In this document: positions 44,478 to 54,073 of the stretch, piece after piece
How the letters are laid out: each line of letters opens with the position of its first letter
How positions within the stretch are numbered: the first letter of the stretch is position 1
NCBI GenBank assembly: GCA_964561455.1
Contig: CAZLPS010000004.1
Location: 40,439-104,438 of the forward strand
Source of the DNA: JABDGR01 sp964561455
GTDB taxonomy: Bacteria; Verrucomicrobiota; Verrucomicrobiia; Opitutales; JABDGR01
Length of the DNA stretch: 64,000 nt
Reading direction: 5' to 3'
The notes under the pieces: model-generated
What the model was told of the DNA's origin: nothing
Seen by the model: only the letters and a program-made list of their open reading frames with translations
The model's database searches: none
Program-made: the position numbers and the translations under genes

Positions 44478-45467
44478 TTACGGACCACCCGTTGCATCTT
44501 TAACTTCGTCGGACAGCAACTGCTGCGCGCCGTTGACCACCACGTCGTCTTGCGCAGTCAGGCCGCCGGTGATGAACACGCTGCCATCGCGCAACGTTGC
44601 ACCGAGCTTCACCCGGACGCGTTCAAATTCCTCGCTGCCCTTGTGGACGTAGACAAAGGTGTCGCCCTCGTGGCGAATAATGGCCTTTCCCGGCAGTTGC
44701 ATGCCCTTTTCCCCGTCTCCCGAGCCCACCATCCACGCCAACAGCTGCGTGCCGGGAACGGGCGGATTCTCCTTCAGCAGGGCGTAAAACGCCACGCCTT
44801 GAGATTGCAGGTCGGCGCTGGGCGCCGGGCCAATCAATTCGACGGCCATGGGATCGCCATTGCCCAGAACGGGGGCGACGCGCACCGTGCGCGGCTCAGC
44901 CGGCAGGGTTTCGCCGCCGAGCATCTCAATGCGAATGAGGGCTGCATTGTGATTGAGTAGCGCCTTCGCCAAGTCCGGCAAATCCGCGCGGGCGGCCAGA
45001 TCTTTTCCCCAATCGGCAATTACCTTCGCCTTGGCCGCATCGAGCTGGAATCCATCATGCCGCATCGCCGCTTCCGCCGCATCCAGCGCACGCGCCGAGG
45101 TATTGTCGCTGGCCTTGAGCTTTTGCAGCCGTTGAAATTCGTTCGAAGAGGCGGTGTAGGCGGCGGTGTCCGAATCAATCTCCACCAATTCGGCGGCGAG
45201 CGAAGAGGCTTCCAGCACGCGGGCAAAACCCTTCGCTTCAGGCTTGTATTCCATGGAGGTCGGCCGGGCCGTCTTGATTCCGGCCTTGTCCTGCTCGTCG
45301 GACTCCAAACTGACGGTACCCGGCACGGGCTCCGGGGCCGGAGCGGCGTCGGGCTTGGCGGCCGCCGGAGCGGCTGGTGTACCGAGGGGGCCGGAGGGGC
45401 CGAACAGCCACATGGCACCCGCGCCCAGCAGAATGCCGAAAATGATTCCTAAAAGTGTTTTTTTCAT
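44478..45467 (-). CDS. RND efflux periplasmic adaptor protein
   Basis: A 329-residue membrane-fusion protein. An N-terminal anchor (TLLGIIFGILLGAGAMWLF, 4-22) is followed by an Ala/Pro-rich linker, a helical hairpin with KVIADWGKDLAARAD, and C-terminal beta domains (LPGKAIIRHEGDTFVYV, LKLGATLRDGSVFITGGL-type repeats). It bridges pump and outer-membrane channel. It overlaps the TolC-family gene by ATGA and lies just upstream of the pump gene. No His/Met-rich metal-binding domain is visible. Confidence 0.83.
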   Translation of the reverse strand: MKKTLLGIIFGILLGAGAMWLFGPSGPLGTPAAPAAAKPDAAPAPEPVPGTVSLESDEQDKAGIKTARPTSMEYKPEAKGFARVLEASSLAAELVEIDSDTAAYTASSNEFQRLQKLKASDNTSARALDAAEAAMRHDGFQLDAAKAKVIADWGKDLAARADLPDLAKALLNHNAALIRIEMLGGETLPAEPRTVRVAPVLGNGDPMAVELIGPAPSADLQSQGVAFYALLKENPPVPGTQLLAWMVGSGDGEKGMQLPGKAIIRHEGDTFVYVHKGSEEFERVRVKLGATLRDGSVFITGGLTAQDDVVVNGAQQLLSDEVKDATGGP

Positions 45468-46903
45468 GGCTTGGTCGGGGGAGAAGTGGGTGGCGGCAAG
45501 TCTTTCAGCACGGCGGATAAATTGGCGAGCGGCACCTGCAAAGCGTCTTCCAACTGGCCGCTGGCGGCGGCCGCTTGGGACTGGGCGTCAATCAAGGCGA
45601 GTTCGCCCGCGCCAACATCCAGCAGGGCGGTTTGGTAATCCAATTGGTCGGCGGCGCCTGCCTCCGTTTGGGCACGCACGGCCGTCAGGTGCTTTTGCAA
45701 TTCGGCGTCAATCTTGTGCAAGTCGTCTACCGAGCCAACGGCTGCGGTGTTAGCTGCAGAGGCCGCGTCAATAAGGGCGATAACATGGGCCTGCAAGGCC
45801 AGGACTTGGGCGGCCGCCGTGACCCGCGCCGCCTTGGCTTCCTCAATTGGGCCCTCATTTCGGTTGAAGATCGGCAAATCCGCGCCGATGGAAAGGCTCC
45901 ACTTGCTATCCCCAGTATCGTATTGGTAGCCAGGCCCAAGATGAATGTCGGGATATTGTTTGGCGATTTCCAATTGGAGCGCGGACTGGCTTGCCTGGTA
46001 GTTGGCCAATGCCGCCATGATATCGGCCCGCGTCTGCAGCGAAACCGCCCGGGCGGCCGACAATTCACCGGTCGAAAAATTCTTGCCGGAAGCAATGGCG
46101 TCGACCGCAAAATCCACCCCGTCGAGCGCACTCAACGGCACACCCAGCACCGCGGCGATGCGCGCTCGTGCCACACCCTGCGTCCGCGCCGCATTGCCGG
46201 CATCGGACTGCGCCTTGACCAGCGCCAAACGCGTGGCCGACAATTCGTCCGCCGCAATGGCACCGGCGTTGAGGCGCTGCTGCAGCAAGTCCAGCACGCG
46301 TTGCTGACTCGATACTTGTTCGCGGGTGATGGTGGCGCGTTTGCCGGCGGCATCCCAGTCAATCAGCGCCTGGCGCAAATCCGCCCGCACCTGCCACGCG
46401 GCGACGAACACATTTTGTTTCGCGGCCTCGGCGAGCCATTGCGCCTGTAACATCCGCTTCTCGCGCTTGCCGGCGGTTTCGATGGGCAGATCCAGCGTTA
46501 CGAGGGGCAGCCACGGTGAAATCGTGCCGGGCGATGGATTGAAATCGTAGCCCGGCGCCACCGTCAGAGTGGGATTGGGCCACGCCGCGCCCGTCAAAAT
46601 GCCGCCGCGCGCCTGCGCCCATTGCGCCCGTGCCACTTGCAGGGACGGATTGTAATAAAGGGCCACCCAGTTCAGGGTCTCAAAATCCCAGGATTTTACC
46701 GGCCATTCGGCGAAATCACGCCCGACGTTTTGCTGCAAAAAGCTGCGCAAAGCCGGGTTGGCCAGTGAACGGTCGAGCAATTGCGCAGCCGTTTTGCCGG
46801 CATCCAGGGGCTCATCGACATAGTGCTGGCAACCGCCGCTCAATGCCATGGTCATGGCCAAGGTTCCGAGCAGGGCAACGCGATTGAATCCGAAAAGGGG
46901 CAT
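45464..46903 (-). CDS. TolC-family outer-membrane efflux protein
   Basis: A 479-residue outer-membrane factor. The N-terminus has a signal and probable lipobox (ALSGGC near residue 25). Two OEP-type coiled-coil repeats are visible, with Ala/Gln-rich helices such as QWAQARGGILTGAAWPNP and LQTRADIMAALANYQASQ. It forms the exit duct of the tripartite pump. First gene of the leftward efflux operon; the two-component genes are immediately upstream on the same strand. Confidence 0.88.
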   Translation of the reverse strand: MPLFGFNRVALLGTLAMTMALSGGCQHYVDEPLDAGKTAAQLLDRSLANPALRSFLQQNVGRDFAEWPVKSWDFETLNWVALYYNPSLQVARAQWAQARGGILTGAAWPNPTLTVAPGYDFNPSPGTISPWLPLVTLDLPIETAGKREKRMLQAQWLAEAAKQNVFVAAWQVRADLRQALIDWDAAGKRATITREQVSSQQRVLDLLQQRLNAGAIAADELSATRLALVKAQSDAGNAARTQGVARARIAAVLGVPLSALDGVDFAVDAIASGKNFSTGELSAARAVSLQTRADIMAALANYQASQSALQLEIAKQYPDIHLGPGYQYDTGDSKWSLSIGADLPIFNRNEGPIEEAKAARVTAAAQVLALQAHVIALIDAASAANTAAVGSVDDLHKIDAELQKHLTAVRAQTEAGAADQLDYQTALLDVGAGELALIDAQSQAAAASGQLEDALQVPLANLSAVLKDLPPPTSPPTKP

Positions 46904-46966
46904 TAGGGGAAACTATTCAGCCTAAACGAATGAAGATTACAAGAACATGATGTGCTCGCCGCCCGC

Positions 46967-48373
46967 CTATGCCGTCAGGGCCACCGGCCCGGCGAGGGTG
47001 AATTCCAACCGCCGCTGTTCATCCATGGCCGCCGTCAGCGTCCAGCCCATGGCGCCGGCAAACATCCGCGCCAGCGACAGGCCCAATCCGAAATGCTTGC
47101 CGCCGCTGCGCGCCTCCTCCTTGCGCCAAAAGCGGTCGAACATTTTTGCCACATCTTCCGGTGTCAGGTTCTCCGTGGGGTTGCGAATCCGGAATCTCAC
47201 GCCGGAGCCATCCTGTTCGACCAGGATATCCACAACGCTCCCGGCCAGCGCGTATTCCACGGCGTTTTCGAGCAAATTGCCCAAAATCGAACGCAACAGC
47301 GCCGGGTCGCCTTGAATATTGGCCGGCGTGGACACCCAGTTGACCAGCAAGCCGCGCTCCACCGCCCGGGCCGCCAATGGTCGCCAGATTTCCCGGGCCA
47401 ATCCGGCCAGATCCAACGGCACAATTTGGGTGACGATTTGCCCCTGGTCGCCCCGCACCAGCGCCAGCAGACTGGCGACCATCGCCTGCATTTGTGCGGC
47501 AATGGCCAGGGTTTCCTGGTCTGCGGCAGGGTCGCGGGACTCGGGCCATTTGAGTGCGCATTCGGCCATGCTACGCAGTTCGGCCAGAGGCGTCCGCAAT
47601 TCGTGCGCGACATCCGCGCTAAAGCGCCGCTCGCGCTCAAAGGAAATCTCAAGGCGGGCTAAAAGCTCGTTGAGCCGCGCGGCGATGGGCAACAGTTCCG
47701 CTGGCAGGTCTTCGGTGGGGAACCGGGTGGTGAGGGAATCTGCGTTAATGTGCGTCGCCTGTTCGCCCAGCTGGCCCAACGGCAATAGGCCCCGGCGCAG
47801 CACCCGCGTCACCAGCCAAATAGTGGCGCCGTAGAGCACAACGCCACAGGCTGTGCCAATGCCCAACAGTTCTGTTAGCGCCTCCTCCAACGGCTCGCTG
47901 TCGCTGGCTACGGCCAGACCCAATTCAACCTTGGGCAGTCTGTCCCGGCGGTCGCCCCCGAGTTGATCCGGGGAGAATTTCACTGCCAGCACCCGGGCCG
48001 GCCGACCATTGGGGAGTCTTAAATCCCGAATCCGCAGTTTGCCTCCGGGCTTTTCCGCCAGGGGCAAATCGGCCCCCCACAGCGAATCAGACCGTCGCAA
48101 CGGCTTGCCGTCGTCACCCCAAATTTCAAAATAATCGCGCCGTTCCTCCTTGCTGAAACTGCGGAAGAACTGGTCCCCTGTGTCGAGGCGCATGGCATTG
48201 TCGCGCCAAAAGACGAGGGAACTAATGGCCAGCGCCTTGGCTTGCAAAGCGTCGTCAAACTGCTCAATAAGTTCATCACGCGCTGTGAAATAGAGCGCGG
48301 CCAGCGCACCGCCCAATAGCACAAAGAACGCCCCTAGCAAATTTCGCGTCAACTGACCGCGGATGGATCTCAT
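46967..48373 (-). CDS. Sensor histidine kinase
   Basis: A 468-residue membrane kinase. TM1 is near residues 10-28 (LGAFFVLLGGALAALYF), a periplasmic sensor spans about 30-175, TM2 lies near 180-200, and a HAMP-like linker follows. The phosphorylated His is in FSADVAHELRTPLAEL, with N-box NLLENAVEYA and G-boxes DRFW and HFGLGLSLA. It overlaps the response-regulator gene by ATGA. Its place beside the efflux operon suggests control of the pump, as in CusS-type systems; the signal is unknown. Confidence 0.9.
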   Translation of the reverse strand: MRSIRGQLTRNLLGAFFVLLGGALAALYFTARDELIEQFDDALQAKALAISSLVFWRDNAMRLDTGDQFFRSFSKEERRDYFEIWGDDGKPLRRSDSLWGADLPLAEKPGGKLRIRDLRLPNGRPARVLAVKFSPDQLGGDRRDRLPKVELGLAVASDSEPLEEALTELLGIGTACGVVLYGATIWLVTRVLRRGLLPLGQLGEQATHINADSLTTRFPTEDLPAELLPIAARLNELLARLEISFERERRFSADVAHELRTPLAELRSMAECALKWPESRDPAADQETLAIAAQMQAMVASLLALVRGDQGQIVTQIVPLDLAGLAREIWRPLAARAVERGLLVNWVSTPANIQGDPALLRSILGNLLENAVEYALAGSVVDILVEQDGSGVRFRIRNPTENLTPEDVAKMFDRFWRKEEARSGGKHFGLGLSLARMFAGAMGWTLTAAMDEQRRLEFTLAGPVALTA

Positions 48374-49062
48374 GGGGCCACCGCTCCTGCCGGCATTTCG
48401 TCGAGTACATAACCCAGACCGCGGCGGGTGTGGATGAGGGGCGATTCGCCGAATTCAGCGAGTTTCTTCCGCAAACTGCAAATGGCCGAATCCACCACGT
48501 TGCTCATTGGGTCCACTTGGCCGTCGTAAATGTGCTCCTCAATTTCGGAACGTGACACCACCTGCCCGCGCCGCCTGGCCAGATACTCGATCAGCAGGTA
48601 TTCCCGCGCCGTCAGTTCAACGCCCCGGCCACCCCGGCGCACCCGCCGCCCGAGGGTGTCAATTTCCAGATCGTCCACGGTAATGACGGAAAGTTTCGAG
48701 CCGTACGCGCGCCGGCATAGGGCTTCGACCCGCGCCAGCAATTCCTCGAGCACGAACGGCTTCACCAAATAATCATCCGCCCCCGCCCGCAAGCCGCGCA
48801 CGCGGTCCGGTACGGTATCGCGGGCCGTCAGCAGCATTACATGGGTTTCCCTGCCCTTCTGGCGCAAATTCGCCAACACGGTCAAGCCATCGCGTTTGGG
48901 CAGCATAATGTCCAGAATAATGACATCATAGTCGTGCGATTCAGCGAGCCACTGCCCTTCCTCGCCGTCTCCCGCCACATCCACGGCATAGCCGGACTTC
49001 CGCAGTGCCGTGCCCAGCGAGCGTTGCAATCGGGGGGAGTCTTCGACGACGAGCACACGCAT
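48370..49062 (-). CDS. OmpR-family response regulator
   Basis: A 230-residue regulator. The receiver has D8 (VVEDS), the phosphoacceptor D51 (IILDIMLP) and a conserved Lys (LVKPF). The C-terminal OmpR/PhoB winged helix includes LTAREYLLIEYLARRRGQVVSRSEI. ATG at 49062 is chosen over an upstream TTG at 49068. It is cotranscribed with the kinase and probably activates the adjacent efflux operon. Confidence 0.92.
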   Translation of the reverse strand: MRVLVVEDSPRLQRSLGTALRKSGYAVDVAGDGEEGQWLAESHDYDVIILDIMLPKRDGLTVLANLRQKGRETHVMLLTARDTVPDRVRGLRAGADDYLVKPFVLEELLARVEALCRRAYGSKLSVITVDDLEIDTLGRRVRRGGRGVELTAREYLLIEYLARRRGQVVSRSEIEEHIYDGQVDPMSNVVDSAICSLRKKLAEFGESPLIHTRRGLGYVLDEMPAGAVAP

Positions 49063-49141
49063 GGGCAAAGGGCGGTAGCGGCTCCCGGAGTACGATTAAA
49101 GCCGTGGCTAATATATCACACAACGGCGCGAATGAACTCGA

Positions 49142-50260
49142 CTATTTTTTCGCGTCGAGGCCGTAGACCATGACTTCAAAGGAGTCCGTCACCGGTGTCG
49201 GCCGGGGCGCGCGACCGCGAGTTGACCCGCTGGCCGCTGCCGGAGCGGGTGCCGCAGCATCATATTTGACGGTCGCGGTGTAAACATTGTGCGTCGTAGG
49301 GTCGAGGGCGATGGTCTTTGCGCCCGCCGGGGTGGCGAGGCTCTGCACCAAGGTCAGCTTCCCATTGACCACCTTGGCCACGGTGAGGGCGCCAGGGGTG
49401 GTGCCGCCGGGCCCACCAGCCGGAACAATAGCGTAGCCGGTCCCAGGGTCAAATCCGGCCGAGTCAATTCCTGGTGCGGCTTTAAGCGTGGAAACAACCT
49501 TGCCGGTGACAATGTCCATCAGACCCATCGTATCGTCACAACCCAGTACGAGGAGATGGTGCTCGGTGTCAATCGCCTGGCCGGAAGCACCGACGGCGGG
49601 TGCGTTGGGCCAGGTCGCCACGATCGCATGGGTCTTGGTGTCAATGGCCACGACTTCGGCCTTGTCCTCAATATTGTCATAGACCCGACCGGCCACCACG
49701 TCATAGGTCGCCGATTCCGGCTTGCCAGGCAATGTGATGGTCGCGGTGACATTGCCGGAAACGGCATCAATGACGGTAGCGGAATTGCTGCCCCCGTTAA
49801 AAGCGTAGACTTCCTTCTGGCCGGGCTCGAACATGATCCAGTCCGGATTGCGGCCCGTGTCCACAGTCTTGGTAATCTTCAATGTCTTCAGATCAAAGAT
49901 CGCGACATTGTTGCTCGCGCCGCTGCTGATGTAGCCCAATCCGAGCTTGTTGGCGATCGCAATGCCATGGATGCCGCTCAAATTTCCAGAGATGTTGCCC
50001 ACGACTTCGCCTTTATCCAAGTCAATGACCGCGACAGAATCACTATGGCTCACGTACAGGCGGTGCGCGTCCGCGTCCACTGTCAAATAGTCCGTGCGGG
50101 GCGAACCGCCGATATGGATTTCCTTGATCAGGTGATAGGGCCCGGAAGCGGCGGCCGCGGACGCCGCCGGCTTGGCGGCAGGGGCCGCAGTATCGGCCGC
50201 GGACGCGACCAGGGCCGCGCAATTGCAAATACTCAGGGCCAGCAACAATTTGATTTTCAT
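49142..50260 (-). CDS. Exported YncE-like beta-propeller protein
   Basis: A 372-residue protein with a signal peptide (LLLALSICNCAALVASA, about 5-21) and a low-complexity Ala-rich linker. Seven or so propeller blades follow, with YVTN-type strands such as HRLYVSHSDSVAVIDLDKG, GLGYISSGASNNVAIFDLKT and EVYAFNGGSNSATVIDAVSG. Such proteins are periplasmic and their ligands are mostly unknown. The ATG at 50260 fits the signal peptide; an earlier frame at 50458 overlaps lepB. It is on the same strand as the neighbours but about 110 bp from lepB, so it likely has its own promoter. Confidence 0.82.
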   Translation of the reverse strand: MKIKLLLALSICNCAALVASAADTAAPAAKPAASAAAASGPYHLIKEIHIGGSPRTDYLTVDADAHRLYVSHSDSVAVIDLDKGEVVGNISGNLSGIHGIAIANKLGLGYISSGASNNVAIFDLKTLKITKTVDTGRNPDWIMFEPGQKEVYAFNGGSNSATVIDAVSGNVTATITLPGKPESATYDVVAGRVYDNIEDKAEVVAIDTKTHAIVATWPNAPAVGASGQAIDTEHHLLVLGCDDTMGLMDIVTGKVVSTLKAAPGIDSAGFDPGTGYAIVPAGGPGGTTPGALTVAKVVNGKLTLVQSLATPAGAKTIALDPTTHNVYTATVKYDAAAPAPAAASGSTRGRAPRPTPVTDSFEVMVYGLDAKK

Positions 50261-50370
50261 AACACAATCGGGGGGTTGAAATTCCTGGGGCAGAAACGAC
50301 GATGCTAAACTAAACCGCATTACAGCAACATGATGGCCCAAACCCCCGGCCATTGTCACGTGAAATTCAC

Positions 50371-51702
50371 CTAATGCGACGGACCCCAGCGCGACGTAAA
50401 GGGGTAGATAATAAACACGGCCCGCCCCACGACATTTTGCGCGGGCACCGCCCCCCAATAACGGCTGTCGTAGCTGGTCGGCGAATTGTCGCCCATGGCA
50501 AAATAATGAGCCGGCGGAACAGTAAATAGCTGGCCGGCTTTGAGATTGCTATTGCCAGGGTCGCCGTTCGTATACCCGGGGTAATTGCCGACCTCTTTGG
50601 AATTCAGGTCAAAAGCGGCCGCACCGGTGTTGGGTTGGCCGTTGCGGAAAAGCGTCGGCCGACGCACTTCGAGGACATCGTCCGCCACGCCCACCAGGCG
50701 TTTGATGTAGTATTGATCCAGGTGCACGTAGCTCCCATCGGGCAGCTTGGTGGACAAACCGTCAATGCCGCCAGTGTGAAAAACAAATGGATCGCCCGGT
50801 TTCGGCGCGACAAAGTTGTAGCTAAACCGGTCCACAAACAGCATATCGCCGGTCCGCAGGTCAAAATCGAGAATGCGGTCGCCCGCATGAACCTGCTTGC
50901 CGGTGGCAACATAGGTTCTGCCATTCTCGTGCTGAATGTGGCCCTCTTGTTCCAGCCGGGCGTAAAACAGCTGGGGGTCCTTCCAGGCTTCCGCATAAAG
51001 TTTGGGGAAATAGGTCGCATAGAAGGCCTCGTCCACGCCCCGGTCGAAATCGCTGGGCACCTCCAAAGTCGCACCTTTGTCACCGACGGAAATGGTGTAA
51101 ACCCGCCTATCCTCATTAATCAACCAAAGGCGGGTCCACGCCCGGCGTTGCACGGGGTGGTTCGTGGCGCCATATCGATCATCGGGAGGATTGCCCATCG
51201 GCAGGGTCACCTCGCCATCGGCCGGCGCCATTACGGAGTAATGCACGGCCCCCTGCACGATTAGATTCACGGCCTGCTCGGGCAGGCTTGGGCCGGGGCC
51301 ATCAAGTGGATAGACGTACGGCGTCATGCCATTGTACGTCGGGAACATCGAATTCGTCGGGATCTTAAACGGTTGGAGGAAAAATGTGCGGATGCCGATG
51401 ACCAGAATCGCCGCGACCATCATCATTTCCGTGTATTCGCCGGCAAACGTCAGCGGGTAAATATCGCCCCCGCAGGTCAGCATTACGGCGTGCAAGTGCT
51501 CGCTGGCGAGATCCAGCGCTTCCGCCCGGGTCGCCTTGTCCTCAAACAATTGCTGCAACTGGGCCGACGCGGCGCGCAAATTGGCCAGGGCCGCAGGCGG
51601 CATGACGTCGCTCCGGTAGCAATCCACTTTTTCCGCCAGACGGAGCAAGTTTTCCGCCTGCTCGCGCGCGCGCTTCGTGGCCGATTTCGGGAGGAAAAAC
51701 AT
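50371..51702 (-). CDS. lepB: Signal peptidase I
   Basis: A 443-residue type I signal peptidase, which removes signal peptides outside the inner membrane. The catalytic Ser is S118 in IPTNSMFPTY, the general-base Lys lies in IKRLVGVADD, and the later box is MGDNSPTSYDSRYWG. The membrane segment is about 92-108. The first 80 residues are a helical cytoplasmic extension (KRAREQAENLLRLAEK). The protein is longer than the usual 250-330 residues because of this extension and a large inserted beta domain. ATG at 51702 is preferred to TTG at 51735. It follows lepA as in many bacteria. Confidence 0.9.
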   Translation of the reverse strand: MFFLPKSATKRAREQAENLLRLAEKVDCYRSDVMPPAALANLRAASAQLQQLFEDKATRAEALDLASEHLHAVMLTCGGDIYPLTFAGEYTEMMMVAAILVIGIRTFFLQPFKIPTNSMFPTYNGMTPYVYPLDGPGPSLPEQAVNLIVQGAVHYSVMAPADGEVTLPMGNPPDDRYGATNHPVQRRAWTRLWLINEDRRVYTISVGDKGATLEVPSDFDRGVDEAFYATYFPKLYAEAWKDPQLFYARLEQEGHIQHENGRTYVATGKQVHAGDRILDFDLRTGDMLFVDRFSYNFVAPKPGDPFVFHTGGIDGLSTKLPDGSYVHLDQYYIKRLVGVADDVLEVRRPTLFRNGQPNTGAAAFDLNSKEVGNYPGYTNGDPGNSNLKAGQLFTVPPAHYFAMGDNSPTSYDSRYWGAVPAQNVVGRAVFIIYPFTSRWGPSH

Positions 51703-51748
51703 GAAGGGTTGAATAAATCGGATTTTCGGAAACAATTCAGCACAAATC

Positions 51749-53557
51749 CTACGTCCCCGCGCTGGTATGCAATATTTTTACAAACGCGTCCTGGGGGATC
51801 TCCACCCGGCCGATTTGCTTCATGCGCTTTTTCCCTTCCTTCTGCTTCTCGAGCAGCTTGCGTTTGCGTGAAATATCGCCGCCGTAGCACTTCGCCGTCA
51901 CGTCCTTGCGCAGGGCGGAAATGGTCTCGCGCGCCACGACTTTGCCGCCAATGGCCGCTTGAATGGCGATCTTGAACAATTGCTGCGGCAGGATGTCCTT
52001 AAGTTTGGCGCACAAGGCCCGCCCGCGGCCTTCCGCCTTGGTGCGGTGGACAATCGAAGCAAAGGCGTCCACCGGGTCGGTGTTGACGAGGATGTCGAGA
52101 CGCACGAGGTCGGCCTCTTCATATTCGCCGACTTCGTAATCCATGGAGCCATAGCCGCGGGTAATGCTCTTGAGTCGGTCGTTAAAGTCCACCAGAATTT
52201 CGTTGAGCGGCAGCTTCGCGTGCAGAAGAATGCGCTCCTCATCTAGCGTTTCCGTTTTGTCGCAGATGCCGCGCTTTTCCGCAATGAGGGCCAGCAGATC
52301 GCCGATGCTGGTATTGGGGGTCAGAATGGTTGCGCGGATGGTCGGCTCGGCGATGGTCAGAATCGTCGAGGGGTCGGGCAATTGCACCGGATTGTCAATT
52401 TCGATGACTGCGCCGTTGGATTTTTTCACCTTGTAGACCACGCTTGGGTAGGTGGATATGATGTCCACATCGTATTCGCGGCGGATGCGCTCCTGCACGA
52501 TTTCCATGTGCAGCAGGCCCAAAAATCCGCAGCGGAAACCAAAACCCAGTGCAACCGAACTTTCCGAGGTGTAAACGAGGGCAGAATCATTAAGGCGCAG
52601 TTTCGCGAGACTGGTCTTCAGCTTTTCGTGATCGCCGGTGTCGAGCGGATACAGCCCACTGAAAACCATCGGGCGCACTTCCTTGTAACCCTCCAGCATT
52701 TCGGGGGCGGGCGCGGCAAAGTGCGTCATCGTGTCGCCGATCTTGATGTCGTGCACGTCGCGGATGTTCGTGACCACATAGCCCGTGCACCCGGCATCCA
52801 GCGTCGCCTGCGGGCGCGGCCCCGGCTCGAAAATGCCGACTTCCTTCACCTGCACGCGCAGGCCCTGCGACATCAACATGACTTCGTCCCCAGCCTTGAA
52901 ACTGCCGGAAAACACGCGCACATAGCTGATGACGCCCTGGTAACTGTCGTACGTGCTGTCGAACACCAGCGCCCGGGTCGCGGGATAATCCGCCCAGCGC
53001 GGCGGCGGCAAGCGGTGCACAATGGCCTCCAAAATATCTTCTATGCCAATGCCAGCCTTGCCCGAGGCCAGAATGGCGTCCTCCCCGGGAATTTGCAGTA
53101 CGTCCTCGAGTTGCTTGCGCGCATGGTCGACCCGCGCGCTCGGCATGTCCACTTTGTTGATAACCGGGATGATTGTCAGGTTCTGGTTCATCGCCAGTTG
53201 CGCATTGGCCACCGTCTGCGCCTCAACCCCTTGGGATGCGTCCACCAGCAACAGCGCGCCTTCGCACGCCGCCAGACTGCGCGAAACCTCGTAGGAAAAG
53301 TCCACGTGTCCCGGCGTATCAATCAGATTCAGCCAGTAAAGTTCGCCATTCTTGGCGCGATACTGCATCGCCACCGGATGGCATTTGATGGTGATGCCAC
53401 GTTCCCGTTCGAGGTCCATGGCGTCCAGATGCTGCGCCGTCATGTCACGCTGCGCGACCGTGCGCGTGGTCTCCAGCAGGCGGTCAGACAACGTCGTCTT
53501 GCCGTGGTCCACGTGCGCGATGATGCAGAAGTTGCGAATGTGCGCCAAATCGGGCAT
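51749..53557 (-). CDS. lepA: Elongation factor 4 (LepA)
   Basis: A 602-residue translational GTPase. G1 is AHVDHGKTT, G2 ERERGITIK, G3 DTPGH, G4 NKVDMP. The C-terminal LepA-specific domain ends with KKRMKQIGRVEIPQDAFVK. EF4 back-translocates or remodels stalled ribosomes. The ATG at 53557 (MPDLAHIRNF) gives the canonical start; an in-frame start at 53674 adds unrelated residues. It is cotranscribed with lepB. Confidence 0.95.
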   Translation of the reverse strand: MPDLAHIRNFCIIAHVDHGKTTLSDRLLETTRTVAQRDMTAQHLDAMDLERERGITIKCHPVAMQYRAKNGELYWLNLIDTPGHVDFSYEVSRSLAACEGALLLVDASQGVEAQTVANAQLAMNQNLTIIPVINKVDMPSARVDHARKQLEDVLQIPGEDAILASGKAGIGIEDILEAIVHRLPPPRWADYPATRALVFDSTYDSYQGVISYVRVFSGSFKAGDEVMLMSQGLRVQVKEVGIFEPGPRPQATLDAGCTGYVVTNIRDVHDIKIGDTMTHFAAPAPEMLEGYKEVRPMVFSGLYPLDTGDHEKLKTSLAKLRLNDSALVYTSESSVALGFGFRCGFLGLLHMEIVQERIRREYDVDIISTYPSVVYKVKKSNGAVIEIDNPVQLPDPSTILTIAEPTIRATILTPNTSIGDLLALIAEKRGICDKTETLDEERILLHAKLPLNEILVDFNDRLKSITRGYGSMDYEVGEYEEADLVRLDILVNTDPVDAFASIVHRTKAEGRGRALCAKLKDILPQQLFKIAIQAAIGGKVVARETISALRKDVTAKCYGGDISRKRKLLEKQKEGKKRMKQIGRVEIPQDAFVKILHTSAGT

Positions 53558-53872
53558 GGGAAACCGTCTAATTGACCAGTTTACCGGAGGGAACGCAATG
53601 GAATTTTGAGCAACATGCTCGATTACCTTAGTCGAAGATATCCCCGAACTGCAACTGGGCATATGGCTTTCCACCTGCCTTCATCTCCACGGCCTCCCTC
53701 GGGAAAGGTCAATTGCAAGCCGTCGACAATAATCCTTTCAACCTAACAAATCTTCAGAGTCAGGATCGATTTTGGGGTAATCACCCGCTAAAATTCTTTT
53801 GTTTTGGACAAAAGAATATAGATTTGATCAAGGAGGGCAAAAAACCATTTTATGGACGGATTGGCAACGGAA
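53558..53872. other. 315-bp spacer upstream of lepA
   Basis: It contains no convincing gene. It holds the inverted repeat at 53793-53817 and presumably the lepA promoter. AT content is higher than in the genes around it. Confidence 0.4.
53793..53817 (-). terminator. Perfect 10-bp inverted repeat, possible terminator
   Basis: ATTCTTTTGT (53793-53802) pairs perfectly with ACAAAAGAAT (53808-53817) around a 5-nt loop. Read leftward it follows the PIN toxin remnant and is trailed by a short T-run (TTTTAG), so it may end the toxin-antitoxin transcript. The stem is AT-rich, so a regulator binding site is an alternative. Confidence 0.4.
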
Positions 53873-54066
53873 TTATCGGCGCGGCAGGCGAACCGTGATT
53901 CCCAATGTATGGGCAGCGGCAATTTGCTGATGGTCATTCGGCAAAAGTCAGGTTTGGCCGCTGCATTATCCTTAAATGCAGCCGGTGCAAATTGCGGGAA
54001 TAGATCCCACTGCGGATTTCGCTCTCATCGGCCGCCGAACGGGCCAGCGTCAAAATACAAGATCAT
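53873..54066 (-). pseudogene. Decayed PIN-domain toxin remnant
   Basis: Just after the antitoxin, an ATG at 54066 starts MILYFDAGPFGGR and then hits a stop. The first six residues match the start of VapC-type PIN RNases (M-I-L-Y-F-D). Two shifted frames then read RNLHRLHLRIMQRPNLTFA and NDHQQIAAAHTLGITVRLPRR before a stop at 53875. These match the C-terminal end of PIN toxins (DALHLA-type helix, then D-x-QQ-x-AAA-x-LGI-x-V). Only about 64 codons of an expected 130 or so remain, with a large internal deletion and frameshifts. The toxin is almost certainly inactive. Confidence 0.7.
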
Positions 54067-54073
54067 GGACAGC

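Noticed and set aside
52382..53575. 397-codon rightward frame opposite lepA
   Set aside because: Antisense artefact; lepA is unmistakable.
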